Assembly (NCBI RefSeq): GCF_050015995.1
Contig: NZ_JBNHEP010000050.1
Location: 41,457-105,456, forward strand
DNA from: Trichodesmium sp050015995
GTDB lineage: Bacteria; Cyanobacteriota; Cyanobacteriia; Cyanobacteriales; Microcoleaceae
Reading direction: 5' to 3'
DNA length: 64,000 nucleotides
Position numbers and translations under genes: made by a program. The notes below the pieces were generated by a model, which saw only the letters and a program-made list of their open reading frames with translations, did no database searches and was not told where the DNA came from. This document shows, in pieces, positions 15,678 to 24,734 of the stretch (its first letter is position 1; each line of letters starts with the position of its first letter).

Positions 15678-16274
15678 ATGAAGCAAGATACTGCCAGAGT
15701 TGTCCCCCGCTTAACACCACAGGAATATTTGGAATGGGAAATCCAACAACCACTACGCTACGAATATTTTAATGGGGAAGTGTTTGCAATGGCAGGGGGA
15801 ACGTTGCCCCATGCAGATATTGCCCTAAATTTGGCAAGCCTGTTACGGGAACCGTTACGGGGGCGCTGCAAGGTGCGTAACTCTGATGCCAAGGTGGGCA
15901 TTACTGACGAGGGACCGTTTACCTATCCAGACCTTAGTATTAGCTGCGATGAGCGCGATCGTACCGCCCGACAATTCATCCGCTATCCCTGCGTCATTAT
16001 TGAGGTGCTTTCTCCGAGTACGGAGGCTTACGACCGCGGTGGTAAGTTCGCCCTGTACCGTCGTCTCTCAACACTACAAGAATATGTTTTAGTGAGTTCT
16101 GAAACCAAAACGGTTGAGATTTTTCGGCGGGATGCTGTTGGAGAGTGGCGATTCATTCCTTACAGTGAAGGTGATACGATTGAGTTAATGAGTTTGGGAA
16201 TCACGTTATCGCTAAATGCTATTTATGAAGATGTTGTTTTAGAGTTGGAAGATGAAGGAGATGAAAAAAGGTAG
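15678..16274 (+). CDS. Uma2 family protein
   Basis: A 198-residue Uma2/DUF820 protein. It contains LTPQEYLEWEIQQPLRYEYF, NGEVFAMAGGTLPHADIALN, FTYPDLSISCDERD, CVIIEVLSPSTEAYDRGGKF and LQEYVLVSSETKTVEIFRR. The D...E-x-L core suggests the PD-(D/E)XK-like active site of the family. It appears intact. This is the third full Uma2 gene within 11 kb, but it belongs to a different subfamily from the coiled-coil one at 5223. Confidence 0.9.
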   Translation: MKQDTARVVPRLTPQEYLEWEIQQPLRYEYFNGEVFAMAGGTLPHADIALNLASLLREPLRGRCKVRNSDAKVGITDEGPFTYPDLSISCDERDRTARQFIRYPCVIIEVLSPSTEAYDRGGKFALYRRLSTLQEYVLVSSETKTVEIFRRDAVGEWRFIPYSEGDTIELMSLGITLSLNAIYEDVVLELEDEGDEKR

Positions 16275-16302
16275 CAATGCTTATCAGAATAGCACATTGC
16301 TA

Positions 16303-16435
16303 TACAGCCCTTTTCAAATGGATAAACTACATCGCCATGACCAAAATATTGTAGGGACGTTTCGCTATGCGACATGAAACGCATTTTTGTTATGCAACGT
16401 CCCTACTGTGGTTCACTAAAATGAAAACCGCTGTA
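16303..16435. mobile_element. MITE family A, copy 2
   Basis: A 133-bp element with ends TACAGCCCTTTTCA and TGAAAACCGCTGTA, at a TA target. The interior palindrome GTAGGGACGTTTCGC...GCAACGTCCCTAC is longer than in copy 1. It sits in the gap after the Uma2 gene and damages nothing visible. Confidence 0.8.
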
Positions 16436-16503
16436 AAATAAAATAGGAGTTATTCATCCCCTGTTCAAATCTTTGATTGAAGAGGAAAATTCTCACTATA
16501 TTG

Positions 16504-17721
16504 TTAAATTTGAGTAAAATTAGCTGGATCTTGATCGCGTCGGTCGCGCACCGGAATGGGTATTCCTTGGCGATCGCCAGATATAGCTGCCGTAGTTTCT
16601 AATGCTTCTCTCAGTCGTTTGGCGGCATAGATGGACATATCTCTGGGTACACTAATACGATCGCGCAGGTAGCGCAGGGCTGGATCGGAAGCAGATGGTG
16701 GCGGACAGAGTTCTCCTGTGATCATGTAAGTCAGAGCGCAACGCAAGGCTTCATCAAAAAGGCGATCGTCGGCTGGATTAACGCGAATGATATTATGACG
16801 ATGTTTTATAACCCTGTGCAGAGCTTCCGTTCGAGACGTTTCGGGTTCTGGATACATCACATCTGGTAATCCAAACCAAGGACCGCAATCGACTCGTTTT
16901 TGATTAACCTCAGTTTGAGATTCTTGGTTAGGATAACATCCGCCCATTTGCGGTGGTAAATCGTGGGCATGGGTATGAAAATCGCTTTGTGTTCCTCGAT
17001 AGGTAGATCGGGTTTCCATCGCATCAAACCAATCAGAGAACCTGGGATTTTCTTCCCGCAATGAATAGCCCTTGTAATAGTAAAGGCTGGCATTCATCCG
17101 CTCCACATAGGGAGTAAAAACCACATCAACTATACCAAATTCTTCCAGAAAATAAGGTCCTGGAGTACTGGCTAAAGCCGCTTCAACTTGAGGCACGATG
17201 GTGGTAAATTGATCTCGACTGCGTTGTTCGTCCCTTTGCGATCGCGTGGGGTAGCACAACCAAGTACACCAGCCACGAAATAGTAGGCGTTCTAGCTGGC
17301 GCAGAGGCAGCGCTCGGCGATCGCCCATTCCTACCTGATTTAATGGGCCAAATGCGTTTTCTAATGCTAATAAGATATCATCACTTTCTGTAATTAACTG
17401 ACCGTCAAGTTCTAGGGCAGGAAGCATTCCCGATCGCACCTTTTGCTTATACCACTTTTCTTTCGTTCCATAACAGAACATAGTAACTTTCTCGATACGG
17501 TACGGAATCTGCTTTTCCTCTAACCACAGCCACACTTTTTGGCAATAAGGACACCAAGCATGATGATCGCGATAAAGAGTAACTCGCACATCTGATTCGG
17601 CTTGTCCAAACAGGCGCAATCTGGCTTGGGAATTGGTTGGTCCGTTCACCGTATCTCGCTCAAATGTGGCGAGTTGTTCTAGTTCTTCCCAACTCAAAGG
17701 CAAAGATTTGGTTGATTTCAT
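16504..17721 (-). CDS. Glutathione S-transferase family protein
   Basis: The 405-residue protein has a thioredoxin-fold GST N-terminal domain at about residues 45-130 with a CPYC motif (HHAWCPYCQKVWLWLEEK), SGMLPALELDGQL with the cis-proline, and ESDDILLALE. A helical GST C-terminal domain follows (RQLERLLFRGWCTWLCYPTR). An extra C-terminal region of about 120 residues ends IPVRDRRDQDPANF. GGAG precedes the ATG. CPYC makes it glutaredoxin/omega-GST-like, so thiol-disulfide or glutathione-dependent chemistry in the cytoplasm is likely. No operon partner is seen. Confidence 0.85.
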   Translation of the reverse strand: MKSTKSLPLSWEELEQLATFERDTVNGPTNSQARLRLFGQAESDVRVTLYRDHHAWCPYCQKVWLWLEEKQIPYRIEKVTMFCYGTKEKWYKQKVRSGMLPALELDGQLITESDDILLALENAFGPLNQVGMGDRRALPLRQLERLLFRGWCTWLCYPTRSQRDEQRSRDQFTTIVPQVEAALASTPGPYFLEEFGIVDVVFTPYVERMNASLYYYKGYSLREENPRFSDWFDAMETRSTYRGTQSDFHTHAHDLPPQMGGCYPNQESQTEVNQKRVDCGPWFGLPDVMYPEPETSRTEALHRVIKHRHNIIRVNPADDRLFDEALRCALTYMITGELCPPPSASDPALRYLRDRISVPRDMSIYAAKRLREALETTAAISGDRQGIPIPVRDRRDQDPANFTQI

Positions 17722-17795
17722 AAGTTACTCCAGAAAATAATGTTCAATTTTATCACAACTTCATTTATCCGACTCGGAGTCTGACGGTTAGCAGC

Positions 17796-18029
17796 TTGAG
17801 GACTATAGGAAACCATGGGATTGTTCATACTTTCGCCCAAAAATTAAATAAAGTCGAGGAACTTCCTGTGTATGGGATAGTAACGGATGCAGAATTATGG
17901 CAATTTGGAAAATTAGTATCCGATGAATTCACAAAAAGCAAGTTGAGAATTATTATTACCGATTTAGATAAAATTTTCGGAACGATAAGTTTTTTATTGT
18001 CAAGCAAAAGGGAAGCAGATTTGAATTAA
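17796..18029 (+). CDS. Hypothetical protein, probably a C-terminal fragment
   Basis: A 77-residue frame containing LPVYGIVTDAELWQFGKLVS and ITDLDKIFGTISFLLSSK. This resembles the C-terminal part of a cyanobacterial protein family in which a longer N-terminal nuclease-like region precedes PVYG...WxF. Only the tail is present and the start (ATG 17796) has no clear ribosome binding site, so it is probably a decayed fragment. Confidence 0.4.
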   Translation: MRTIGNHGIVHTFAQKLNKVEELPVYGIVTDAELWQFGKLVSDEFTKSKLRIIITDLDKIFGTISFLLSSKREADLN

Positions 18030-18678
18030 ATTCGGTTTTTTCTAGTCTGGTTTGCCACCTTAATATAGAATCCGGTTATATAGTATATGTTTATAACTCT
18101 ATAATTACTTCAATCTCCCCACCCTCCGCATACTTCCCACACTCCCCACCCCTAACTATATAATAAGTATTCAACCGGATTTGATACAACAGGGCTGGCC
18201 TAACGCAGCCGACGAATTGACTGCTGCTCTCACGATACGAGACCCCGATATGGTGGAGAAATCTCCGAAGTGCTATAATTCAGTTGTTCTGGACATATAA
18301 TTATGTCGCGATCGCTTGCTATACTTCCATCAAATACAGTCCATACCGATGATACAAACACCGGGCAAGTTATATCAAATCCGGTAGCATCGGTGTAATT
18401 AGATGGTGAGTAGGGGTAGGGACGTTGCATGCAACGTCCGTACGGGAGATGGGGAGATTGAGAAATATTTGGTAATGGTTGAAGATGGAACATTTTTTTA
18501 TACCGAATTAAACGGATTTGATATTAAAAGCTGCCCGAGTAAAGCAATGGTGAAACCTTCAATTATTGGCCCTGCTGCAAGTTACAGCTTTAGTCAGTAT
18601 GGCATCCTACCCATAAAGTCGTTGCGTAAGCCTTAATATTGTAAAATATAAATCTTAACCAAATCAGAGGCGCTATAT
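18030..18678. repeat. Repeat-rich intergenic stretch
   Basis: No convincing gene. GAATCCGGTTATATAGTATA and the following TTCAATCTCCCC (18069-18125) recur at 61578-61640. MITE D lies at 18372-18524, and inside it the palindrome GTAGGGACGTTGCATGCAAC...GTCCGTAC. Frames of 77-87 codons across it are repeat readings. Confidence 0.6.
18372..18524. mobile_element. MITE family D, copy 1
   Basis: Ends ATATCAAATCCGGTAGCATC and TACCGAATTAAACGGATTTGATAT form imperfect terminal inverted repeats, with a core palindrome in between. Similar ends bound 54521-54690 and 55053-55313. A left end alone is seen at 19875. Confidence 0.65.
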
Positions 18679-19866
18679 ATGACTAAATCTAGTCAAGTTT
18701 TAATTAATGCTTTTCTCACTGAGCGTAATACACCAAATCCTCTCGGTCACCGCAGTCCTTCCTGGGGTCGTCATGTGGACGATCTTTCTATGGTCGATCC
18801 TGGAGAAATTGCAGAGAGTGTTGTTGTTATTGAACCCTGGGAGCATGTTGGCGAACGACCCAGCGATAAGGTTGGGGTCATTGCATCAGAGAACGTGGCC
18901 TATATTGTCGATCAGATCCTGGGTTTACCTACCCTTATTGTACCCGCTTGGAAGCAGGGTATTTCTGACCTAAAGCACTTTGCTGCCCTGACAAGTCTAG
19001 CCAAACTTATAGTATTGGAAGGCGGCGAACCGGATGTTCATGTAAAAGAGACTTTTTCACAAGCCTTTCCTCGTTCAGATGCTACACAACTGATTGTTGA
19101 GTTCCTCCTAAAACAGGTGCCTTTCATTGGCATTTGTCTCTCTCATCAGCTTACGGCCCAAGCCCATGTAGAATTAATCCGTGAATCTGTGCGTCGTCTA
19201 GAAAAATCCCAACAACCAGCGTTTGTTGCTGTCAGTTATCGTATTGCCGAGATTGCAAATCGCCTAAAGGTGGAAAAGAGTTACGGTACTGTTGCCCAAT
19301 CTTGGAACGATGAATCGTTTGCCGTTGCTAAGAATGAAGAAATTAGCCATTCTAATACACGGTTATACCCCTACCGGGATATCGAGATTCCTCATGTTCC
19401 GACTGAAATCACGGAGACATATCGTGTAGTAGCAAAACGTTTTGATGCCATCATTGATGTAGCACTCCAGTACGAGAACGATCTGCACATTCAGGCATTT
19501 CATGGCAACGAAGTATCAGAAGAATCAATACGCTTCGTATGTTGGGCTTATCAGCAAATTAACCATGCGATAACTGCTTATAGCCTTGAAGCCGCCTCGG
19601 TACCAGACCTACAAAGCCTAATGACTGCACCCATTGGTGTCGAAATTTTAGCTTCAACACATACTCAAAGTGGCGATCCGCTATGTGAGGTTGCAGCAAC
19701 CGGTATTTATTGGGATAACGGCCGGAAAGCATTAACTACCCAGTTTCACCCAGAACTTGATGAATCCTTAATAACCGCATCTGAAGGGTGGGCACCTTCC
19801 TGGGAAGATATGAAAAATTCTGATGGAATTCGTTTGTTAGCACGTATGCTTCAGTCAGTTCTCTAA
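18679..19866 (+). CDS. Class I glutamine amidotransferase-like protein, orphan
   Basis: A 395-residue protein. FIGICLSHQLTAQA near residue 155 matches the nucleophile elbow G-x-C-x-x-H-Q of class I amidotransferases. TTQFHPELDES near residue 357 matches the catalytic F-H-P-E. Cys, His and Glu of the triad are thus present. The intervening part is longer than usual by about 100 residues and contains a helical insert (LRESVRRLEK-like, then LEAASVPDLQSL). No synthase partner is encoded nearby, so the acceptor and product are unknown. Structure prediction would tell if the insert is a separate domain. Confidence 0.75.
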   Translation: MTKSSQVLINAFLTERNTPNPLGHRSPSWGRHVDDLSMVDPGEIAESVVVIEPWEHVGERPSDKVGVIASENVAYIVDQILGLPTLIVPAWKQGISDLKHFAALTSLAKLIVLEGGEPDVHVKETFSQAFPRSDATQLIVEFLLKQVPFIGICLSHQLTAQAHVELIRESVRRLEKSQQPAFVAVSYRIAEIANRLKVEKSYGTVAQSWNDESFAVAKNEEISHSNTRLYPYRDIEIPHVPTEITETYRVVAKRFDAIIDVALQYENDLHIQAFHGNEVSEESIRFVCWAYQQINHAITAYSLEAASVPDLQSLMTAPIGVEILASTHTQSGDPLCEVAATGIYWDNGRKALTTQFHPELDESLITASEGWAPSWEDMKNSDGIRLLARMLQSVL

Positions 19867-20164
19867 AAATGAGTAATATCAAATCGGGTAGTATCGGTAT
19901 AAAAAAGCGTAGAAACCGGGTTTGTTTTAAATCCTCCGCTGTATAACTGAACTTCTCACAAACCCGGTTTCTTATAACACACGGTTCCCGAAAAATCAGA
20001 TTTTTCGGGAACCGTAGCTAAAGGAATGGAGAACTACCACCAGACTATAGTTTCGAGATATTGTCAGACACATTGGTAGATTTATCTAGAATTTTTCGCG
20101 GCAAATTTATATTTCAGAATATTAGACCTCTCCGGAAAAGAGGTCGGAGGGAGTAATACGGACG
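19867..20164. repeat. Intergenic inverted repeats including a perfect 17-bp stem
   Basis: A MITE D left end occurs at 19875 (ATATCAAATCGGGTAGTATC). An AGAAACCGGGTTTG...CAAACCCGGTTTCT palindrome spans 19909-19973. A perfect 17-bp stem hairpin lies at 19981-20015: ACGGTTCCCGAAAAATC, A, then its complement. No gene is seen. It could act as a bidirectional terminator after the amidotransferase gene. Confidence 0.7.
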
Positions 20165-20473
20165 TTGGAATATATTGCTACTAATGACTTGAACCAATCC
20201 TCTACAGATGATGTAGAGTTTGAGTCACAAACTAGATGGAAAATAGAAGAATTCCACAGAGAAATCAAACAACTAACAGGGCTGGAATTTTGCCAATGTC
20301 GTCAGGCAAAAATTCAAAAAAATCACATTGCTTGTGCTATGTTGGTGTGGAATCATTTGAAAAAAATGGCAAATCTTCTAGGAAAAACTATTTATCAGCT
20401 AAAACATGAATTATTATCTAAATATCTAGTATCTGAACTCAAATATCCTGCAATTAAAATGACGGTTGTTTAA
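20165..20473 (+). pseudogene. Transposase C-terminal remnant (DDE type)
   Basis: The frame contains RWKIEEFHREIKQLTGLEFC, then QCRQAKIQKNHIACAMLVWN and TIYQLKHELLSKYL. This is the end of a DDE transposase of the IS701/IS4 kind common in cyanobacteria (E in WKIEEFHREIKQ is the last DDE residue). The N-terminal three quarters are gone. The words AGACCTCTCC just upstream may be what remains of an element end. Confidence 0.75.
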
Positions 20474-20606
20474 GTTTTTATAGATAGATATAAAATCAGA
20501 GGTACTGAGCGATCGCTCTCTAAAAATTACAGCGTTGGCGGAGCCTAGCGGCAGCTATATCGCTCTATTTGCCATACACTATATATAGTGTCTTTGCGTA
20601 AGTCCT

Positions 20607-20693
20607 GAACAAGCTACCGAGGCCAAAAAACAAAACGATCCCTTGGTAGCGAAACTACGAGAGTTAGGTATCATTCCTGACGAGTTCAGTTAA
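20607..20693 (+). pseudogene. Detached 3' end of a Uma2 coiled-coil gene
   Basis: EQATEAKKQNDPLVAKLREL followed by GIIPDEFS and a stop repeats the last 28 codons of the gene at 5223-6119 almost exactly, including the TAAATAGTCAGGACTTA that follows. No Uma2 domain precedes it. It must derive from duplication or recombination of that gene. Confidence 0.85.
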
Positions 20694-21086
20694 ATAGTCA
20701 GGACTTACGCAGAAACCGGGTTGATCGACGAAATCTTGTGGTTTTAACAAATAATCAGGGAAATAAACCCAGTTTCTTAGTTGGTTTGGGTAATATCATG
20801 TCTCTTTGAATACCCACAATAAAAAATTGAAGGAACAGGGAACACTTAACAGGGAACACTTAACTGGGAGAAATTTATCAGAGAAAAGATTTTTATTATA
20901 GCTAATTAATGAGACTTGATATAAGTCCTGATTGTATTACGCTGACTAATTGTTCGGATTTAATAAAAGTTTTCCTACTTATTTAACCAAATTAATAATC
21001 GTTGCATAGTAAAGCTCTCGAATAATAAAAAGTTAAATCAATTATCCCACATAAATCATCAATTATTTCCCACTACTCCCTGCTCC
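20694..21086. other. Intergenic stretch after the Uma2 scrap
   Basis: About 390 AT-rich bases. They hold an AGAAACCGGGTT repeat, a partial MITE B end (TAATATCATGTCTCTTTGAA at 20793) and short direct repeats of AACAGGGAACACTTAAC. No gene is visible. Confidence 0.5.
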
Positions 21087-21902
21087 CTATTCCCTCTTTT
21101 CGAGTGTAATAAAACCATATTTTTCAAATACAGCTTTTGCCTCTGGAGTAAACATAAATTCTTCTAGTTTTTGAGCCGCTTCAATATTTTTACTATCTTT
21201 AATTATTGCAATGGGATAAACTACTGGTGTATGAGAATCATCAGGTGCATTAGCAACAATTTTTACTGCCTCTGAAGCATTAGTATCTGTCCGATAAACA
21301 ATGCCAGCATCAACATTTCCTGTTGCTACATAATTTACTATTTGACGCACATTTTTAGCAAAAACTATTTTTGGTTCTACTGCTTCATAAATACCGAGAG
21401 AACTTAAAACTTCTTTGCCATATTTTCCCGCAGGAACACTTTGTGGTTCGCCAATAGATATTTTACTAATAGTATCTTTTGTTAAATCTTGAAAAGTATT
21501 AACTGAAGCAGTATTTTCTTGGGGAACTATTAACACCATTTGATTTTTCAGGAAGTTACGACGACTTTCATCTATGATGAGACTTTTTTCTTGCAACATA
21601 TTAATATGATCAGGAGATGCAGAGATAAATAAATCTACTGGCGCACCTTGTTCAATTTGTTGTCGTAGAGAACCGGAAGAAGCTAAGTTTAATGTTAAAG
21701 AAATATTAGTTTTTTGTTGTTCATAAATAGGTTTGATTTCTGTCATTACATCTCTGAGGCTAGCTGCTGCTGAAACTGTTAAATTTATTCTGGAAGTGGT
21801 AGACTGAGAAGATGAATTATTGGTATTTGGGCTGCAACTAATTATTAATAAACAAGCAAGTATGGCTATAAATTTTAAAGTTGCGATCGCCATTTTTTTC
21901 AT
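21087..21902 (-). CDS. modA: Molybdate ABC transporter substrate-binding protein ModA
   Basis: The 271-residue protein has a lipoprotein signal ending LLIISC, then LTVSAAASLRDVMTEIKPIY, LNLASSGSLRQQIEQGAPVD, LFISASPDH, SVPAGKYGKEVLSSLG and ATGNVDAGIVYRTDTNAS. These are the type II periplasmic binding-protein motifs of ModA. It captures molybdate for FeMo-cofactor. No modB/modC is present in this window. It sits at the downstream end of the nif cluster, separated from fdxH by about 490 bases of repeats, so it may have its own promoter. Length is normal. Confidence 0.9.
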   Translation of the reverse strand: MKKMAIATLKFIAILACLLIISCSPNTNNSSSQSTTSRINLTVSAAASLRDVMTEIKPIYEQQKTNISLTLNLASSGSLRQQIEQGAPVDLFISASPDHINMLQEKSLIIDESRRNFLKNQMVLIVPQENTASVNTFQDLTKDTISKISIGEPQSVPAGKYGKEVLSSLGIYEAVEPKIVFAKNVRQIVNYVATGNVDAGIVYRTDTNASEAVKIVANAPDDSHTPVVYPIAIIKDSKNIEAAQKLEEFMFTPEAKAVFEKYGFITLEKRE

Positions 21903-22396
21903 ATCTATTGCTCCAATGTTTAATTTTTCTTAAAGTTATTAATATTGTAGAGTTTTTTTTGTTAAAATTCCACGAGTGAAGAATTTCAGTGGGACTCATT
22001 GGCTTAAAAACTAGCTGAAGGTAGTAGACCGACATATCTAAAATGGTGCGTTACGACAGATTATTAAATGCCACCCGCAGTCTAGGTTCTAGTTGTCTAA
22101 CGCACCCTACTAGACCAACACGCCTAAAATGATGAATTAGATTTCGTTCGTAGTTGCGCTTTAGCCCCCACCCACTGATGGCGCTAAAACGCAACTACAA
22201 GCCTGACACAGCTAAAATGTTAGAATAGTAGGGGTAGGTTCTAGCTCAAATTAACGAATTTAACCACCAGATGAGATGAACCCGCCCCAAATATCTAATG
22301 GACTCTTGTTGTCAAAAAGATTTTATCAGCCAAAAACTTAATAGGGACGTTCCATGGAACGTCCCTACGATAATGATTATTTACAAGTGGTACTTA
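21903..22396. repeat. Repeat-rich gap between fdxH and modA
   Basis: It contains several palindromes typical of this genome: ATGGTGCGTTACGACAGATT with TCTAACGCACCCTAC, TAGTTGCGCTTTAGCCC with GGCGCTAAAACGCAACTA, and TAGGGACGTTCCATGGAACGTCCCTA at about 22343-22368. No gene is visible. The last palindrome may end the fdxH transcript. Confidence 0.6.
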
Positions 22397-22708
22397 TTAG
22401 ACTAAATAAGCTTCTTGGTGAGTTTTGATAACGCAATCAGACATTGGTTTAGCTACACACAAGAGTGCCCACCCTTTTTCTACCTGTTCATCGTCTAAGA
22501 AGCTTTGATCTTCTTGGTCGATTTCTCCTTCAACTAATCTACCAGCGCAGCTAGAGCAAGCTCCAGCTTTGCAAGAAAAAGGTAACTCTATGTCTTGGTC
22601 TGCTGCTGCATCAACAATATTCGTATCATCATCAACATCGATAGTGACATCCATTTCTGGGGGTTTATTTTTCTTGCCTTTGATTAGTCGTACTTTGTAA
22701 ATAGCCAT
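22397..22708 (-). CDS. fdxH: [2Fe-2S] ferredoxin, FdxH type
   Basis: A 103-residue plant-type ferredoxin. Cys ligands appear in FSCKAGACSSCAGRL and ALLCVAKP, giving the C-x4-C-x2-C...C pattern. A good ribosome binding site, AAAGGAGGATC, precedes the ATG. In cyanobacterial nif clusters FdxH is the electron donor to dinitrogenase reductase (NifH). Its place after hesA-hesB is conserved. The basic N-terminus (VRLIKGKKNKP) fits NifH docking as described for FdxH. Confidence 0.9.
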   Translation of the reverse strand: MAIYKVRLIKGKKNKPPEMDVTIDVDDDTNIVDAAADQDIELPFSCKAGACSSCAGRLVEGEIDQEDQSFLDDEQVEKGWALLCVAKPMSDCVIKTHQEAYLV

Positions 22709-22822
22709 TGGTTAATTAGATCCTCCTTTTTTTTAGTTGTTCTTAATATCGTAAACTGTGTTAACAAGCTATCAGCTATTAGCCACAGTCTTTATGCTGA
22801 ATGCTGAATACTGAAAGCTATA

Positions 22823-23173
22823 TTAACTGCAAGGTACTCCTGTTGGAGTGCAACCACCTGCTTGAAAAGACTTTCCGCAACTACAAGTTTCTGTGGCGTT
22901 AGGGTTAATAAATTTTAAGCCGCTCTCTGTTAAACCTTCAATGTAGTCAACTACGACTCCGTCTAATAAAGGCGCACTTTTAGGATCGATAAATATTTGT
23001 AAATTATCTTTTTCTAGTAGCAAGTCATCTGCCTTCGGAGCTTTAGCAATATTTAAGGAATATTGATAACCACTGCAACCTCCATCCACAACAGAGATGC
23101 GGATGCCTTGATTTGAGTCTTGCAGGAAATTTGTAAGTTTAGAAGCAGCTTTTTCTGTTAAACTCAGAGTCAT
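22823..23173 (-). CDS. hesB: HesB/IscA-type Fe-S assembly protein
   Basis: The 116-residue A-type carrier has the three conserved cysteines: DGGCSGYQYSLN, and the C-terminal TCSCGKSFQAGGC. Known role of the family is to bind and pass on Fe-S clusters, and the nif-linked form serves nitrogenase proteins. It is encoded between hesA and fdxH, with about 310 bases to hesA. No disruption. Confidence 0.92.
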   Translation of the reverse strand: MTLSLTEKAASKLTNFLQDSNQGIRISVVDGGCSGYQYSLNIAKAPKADDLLLEKDNLQIFIDPKSAPLLDGVVVDYIEGLTESGLKFINPNATETCSCGKSFQAGGCTPTGVPCS

Positions 23174-23482
23174 AATCTTGAAGGAAAGTAATTTATACTT
23201 ACCGATAAAATAATTATCCAGATAGGCGACATCCGCCTCTTGTCTGGGTTAGTAATTTAGTGGTTTAAGGAAAAATGGTAGTTTGACAGGCAATTAGGTA
23301 AATCAGGCTAACACTAAAACTGATTGTATTGATTGGAAAAATGCACCCTGACTTTCGAAAATTATAGTCTTAGTGTCAGCCTGATCGTACTGCACATCGC
23401 TGTCGCGATCGCATATCCTAAAAGGTTTTTAAACTTGCCGTTTTTACCAATTCCTTATTTATAAATTAAACCAAAGCTCTAA
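23174..23482. other. Gap between hesA and hesB
   Basis: About 310 bases with no gene. The dyad TCAGGCTAACACTAAAACTG...TAGTGTCAGCCTGA lies at about 23308-23384. It may be a decayed MITE or an RNA hairpin between hesA and hesB. Confidence 0.4.
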
Positions 23483-24301
23483 CTACAAACTGTTCGCTGT
23501 GATAACTTCTGTGGTTAAATTATTCCCAATATCTGTGGAGTCAGCTTTTAATTCTCTAGAGAGAGAACCGCAAACCTCACAGTTGGGGTCATGGTAGGGG
23601 CGACGTTTGGCAAATTCCATCCCATCCAAATCCATTGTTAACAGTTGTGACCACAGGGGTTGACTAAATCTTGTAATCTGTTTGATTGCTTCTGAAGCTG
23701 CTAGACAAGCTAGAGTTCCAGAAACTATCCCCAATACTCCGAACCCACGTCTATCCCAGTTTGGTTTTTCTGGGAATAGACAAGACAAACAGGGAGTTAT
23801 ACCAGGAACTATGGTGGTTAGATAAGCTTCCATACTATTCATAGCAGCTTCCACCATGGGTTTGCGCCAACGTACACAGGCAGCATTGAGTAAATTCCGT
23901 TCGTCAAAGTTGTGGGCGCAGTCAAGAGCAATATCAGCAGACTGTACCAATGGGTCTACATTTTCAGCCGTAACATATTCGGGTACTGCTTCAATCTGAA
24001 CGTCTGGGTTAATGGCAGATAGAGTTTCCTTAGCTTTGTCTACTCGCACTTTACCAACCCAATCATCTGTCATCAAGATTTGACGGTTCATGTCATCAAG
24101 TCGCAGTTCTCCACCTCGGACTAAAATCAACTTCCCGATACCTGCTACTGCTAAATACAGTGCTACTGTGCCACCCAACCCACCAACTCCAGTTACCATA
24201 GCTGTTGTTGACTTGAGTCGCTGTTGTGCTTCCTCACCAAAACTAGGAAGCATCATTTGACGACTATAACGTTCTAATTCTTTGGGCGTGAGGTCGGACA
24301 C
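23483..24301 (-). CDS. hesA: HesA, ThiF/MoeB-like adenylyltransferase
   Basis: A 272-residue E1-like protein starting at GTG with an AAGGAG site. YSRQMMLPSFGEEAQQRL opens the domain. The nucleotide loop is TGVGGLGGTVALYLA, Asn/Arg residues lie in DDMNRQILMTDDWVGK, and the zinc cysteine pairs are CLSC and CEVC. HesA occurs in cyanobacterial nif clusters. It is thought to support cofactor (molybdenum/sulfur) supply, but its exact reaction is unsettled. It follows nifW by 13 bases, so the two are co-transcribed. Confidence 0.92.
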   Translation of the reverse strand: MSDLTPKELERYSRQMMLPSFGEEAQQRLKSTTAMVTGVGGLGGTVALYLAVAGIGKLILVRGGELRLDDMNRQILMTDDWVGKVRVDKAKETLSAINPDVQIEAVPEYVTAENVDPLVQSADIALDCAHNFDERNLLNAACVRWRKPMVEAAMNSMEAYLTTIVPGITPCLSCLFPEKPNWDRRGFGVLGIVSGTLACLAASEAIKQITRFSQPLWSQLLTMDLDGMEFAKRRPYHDPNCEVCGSLSRELKADSTDIGNNLTTEVITANSL

Positions 24302-24314
24302 AATTTTTTACTCC

Positions 24315-24626
24315 TTACTCAGCACTGATTTCTGTTAATTTAACTACGTCGTTATGTTCTTGTTGGAATACTGGAAATACTTTTTGCTCTTGAGCGTTAG
24401 ATGTCAAGAAAGTTTGATAAGCTGATTCTAATGCTGTTTTATATGCAGTTATTTTTTCCGCTTCAGCTAGTTCTTTTTTTTCGTCAACTTCTGCAATTGC
24501 TACAGAAAACATTTTCAATATATGCAGGCGATTTACATTTACAGTTGTTTGGTCAAAGGGAATTTCAAAAAAGTTGAGAAAATCTTCAGCATCGACAAGT
24601 TTTTGGAAATCTGTTAATGTCTTCAT
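24315..24626 (-). CDS. nifW: Nitrogenase stabilizing/protective protein NifW
   Basis: A 103-residue acidic protein with LVDAEDFLNFFEIPFDQTTV, NRLHILKMFS and ESAYQTFLTSNAQEQKVFPV, matching NifW. The family is reported to bind MoFe protein and protect it from oxygen. Operon with hesA downstream. Upstream is a MITE B copy that separates it from the DUF269 gene. Confidence 0.9.
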   Translation of the reverse strand: MKTLTDFQKLVDAEDFLNFFEIPFDQTTVNVNRLHILKMFSVAIAEVDEKKELAEAEKITAYKTALESAYQTFLTSNAQEQKVFPVFQQEHNDVVKLTEISAE

Positions 24627-24734
24627 TTGATGAACCCCAGTGTTATTTAGTAGTGGCTATTTCTATTATCTGATTATAGACACAAATCAAAATAGTTATG
24701 GTCTATTTTGATTTTATTTAAGATTCTATGACTT

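Noticed and set aside
18230..18636. Small frames of 77-87 codons on both strands
   Set aside because: They are readings of MITE D and its palindromes and have no independent support.
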